This document shows, in pieces, positions 63,102 through 64,000 of a stretch of DNA of 64,000 nucleotides. The DNA is taken from positions 4,565,001 through 4,629,000 of the forward strand of contig NC_134682.1 in NCBI RefSeq assembly GCF_024713945.1, written 5' to 3'. A program made the translations under genes and the position numbers. How positions within the stretch are numbered: position 1 is the first letter of the stretch; every line of letters starts with the position of its first letter. The notes under the pieces are model-generated. The model was not told the origin of the DNA. It saw nothing but the letters and a program-made list of their open reading frames with translations, and searched no databases. This DNA is from Dermatophagoides farinae. Lineage: Eukaryota > Arthropoda > Arachnida > Sarcoptiformes > Pyroglyphidae.

Positions 63102-64000
63102 CTAGTAGTAGTAGAATAACAAAAAAAAACATGGCAAAAAAAATTATATACAAATTAAAAAATAGAAATAGAATAAAATTCCAATGAAACATAATCAGAA
63201 TATAAATATTATGGAAATTTTCATTTACACACACACACACACACACACATCTGTTATTACAATTATCATCAAGAATTTAAATTGCAAACATTCCATTAAT
63301 GTTTATATTATTGGAAAAGAATGAAAAAAAAAATTTATTTTTAAAATTCTGCAATATTAAAAACCAAATGTCGTGTTTGCGGTGGTTGTAGTTTTTCGTA
63401 TACGAAAAAAATAGATATATTCCCAATTCAAATCATCAGTTTGAATCGATGCCAATTGATTAGAGAAAAAATTGAAACAAAAACAAAAAAAAGGAGAATT
63501 TCTTCGATGATGATGATGATAATCAGATTTAGATCCATGGCCATTGGATATGAAAAATCAATCGTTTGAATTTCAATTGACTTTGAAATTCAAATCAAAA
63601 AAAAAACATTCGAAAATAGTTTGTACGTTATTTTTGTATGCCGCCAAAAAATATGATTCGATTTCAAGTTTTTTTTTGTATTTCTTGCCGTTTTCGGAAT
63701 CATTTTCATCAATTTGTTTGATTTTGTTTTTTTTTCCAATTTTGTTTGTTTAGTCTGCTTTTGTTTACACTCAATCAATATTTCAAGTGTGTGTGTGTGT
63801 AATGGTTATAGGTATAGTTGTGGTAAACACACACACACACACACACACCGATATATCGTGCCAAAAATTTCGATTTTTCCAATAAAAAAAAAATCCTCGA
63901 AATGTACAATAAAATGGTGTAGAACAACCATTACCATAAATAAATTCTGCAAAAAAAAAAATAAAAATGTTTGATGTGATCCATCATTCCATTTTGTCGA
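63102..64000 (-). other. intron of the integrin gene running past the window edge
   Basis: The first visible integrin exon begins at 63101 after acceptor CTACTAG. No exon for the signal peptide and first propeller blade is seen upstream within the window. Contains CA runs near 63228-63249 and 63828-63848. Confidence 0.65.

Noticed and set aside
1-64000. tRNA, rRNA, CRISPR array or complete transposable element.
   Set aside because: No tRNA B-box context, rRNA core, spaced direct repeats or transposase/reverse-transcriptase frame was recognised by eye. A dedicated scan could still find a small RNA gene.

Overview
The window is arthropod nuclear DNA. It is AT-rich, full of short tri- and dinucleotide repeats (TTG/CAA, ATG/CAT, GT/CA, GA, poly-A/T), with GT-AG introns of about 55-70 bp beside introns of several kb. 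The gene set (Notch ligand, mitochondrial acyl carrier protein, ZC3H3-type zinc-finger protein, glutamate transporter, p130Cas-like adaptor, integrin alpha) is animal. The repeat texture and compact coding style suggest an acariform, probably astigmatid (dust-mite-like) mite; that assignment is inference.

Layout. 1.3-8.7 kb (+): Jagged/Serrate-type Notch ligand, 5 coding exons, 770 aa. 9.1-9.65 kb (+): mitochondrial acyl carrier protein, 2 exons. 9.97-11.17 kb (+): protein with five CCCH zinc fingers, ZC3H3-like. 11.4-14.3 kb (-): a four-exon candidate for a small unknown protein, supported only by splice signals and matching phases. 14.3-25.0 kb: repeat-rich, no supported gene. 25.0-41.5 kb (+): SLC1/EAAT2-like glutamate transporter, 4 coding exons, with a first coding intron of almost 10 kb. 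44.2-45.9 kb (-): Cas-family adaptor with the C-terminal helical domain and the Src-binding YDYVxL motif, but no visible SH3 domain.

46.8-58.2 kb (+) is the most unusual part. It is a head-to-tail array of seven paralogous genes for single-pass membrane proteins of a family I do not recognise. Each has a small ectodomain with eight conserved cysteines and (except one copy) a sequon, one transmembrane helix, and a long Ser/Thr/Pro-rich tail. The ectodomain and membrane exon is strongly conserved, while tails differ in length, internal repeats and ending. Five or six copies share an upstream block with the motif GATAGATGGCG. 58.8-63.1 kb (-): integrin alpha subunit without an I domain, 12 exons visible, whose first exon(s) lie beyond the right edge.

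No functional link between all these genes is evident beyond several being cell-surface or adhesion proteins. The tails of some array proteins carry PxxPxR SH3-ligand motifs, which would allow contact with adhesion adaptors, but that is speculation. I saw no rRNA, tRNA, CRISPR array or complete transposon.
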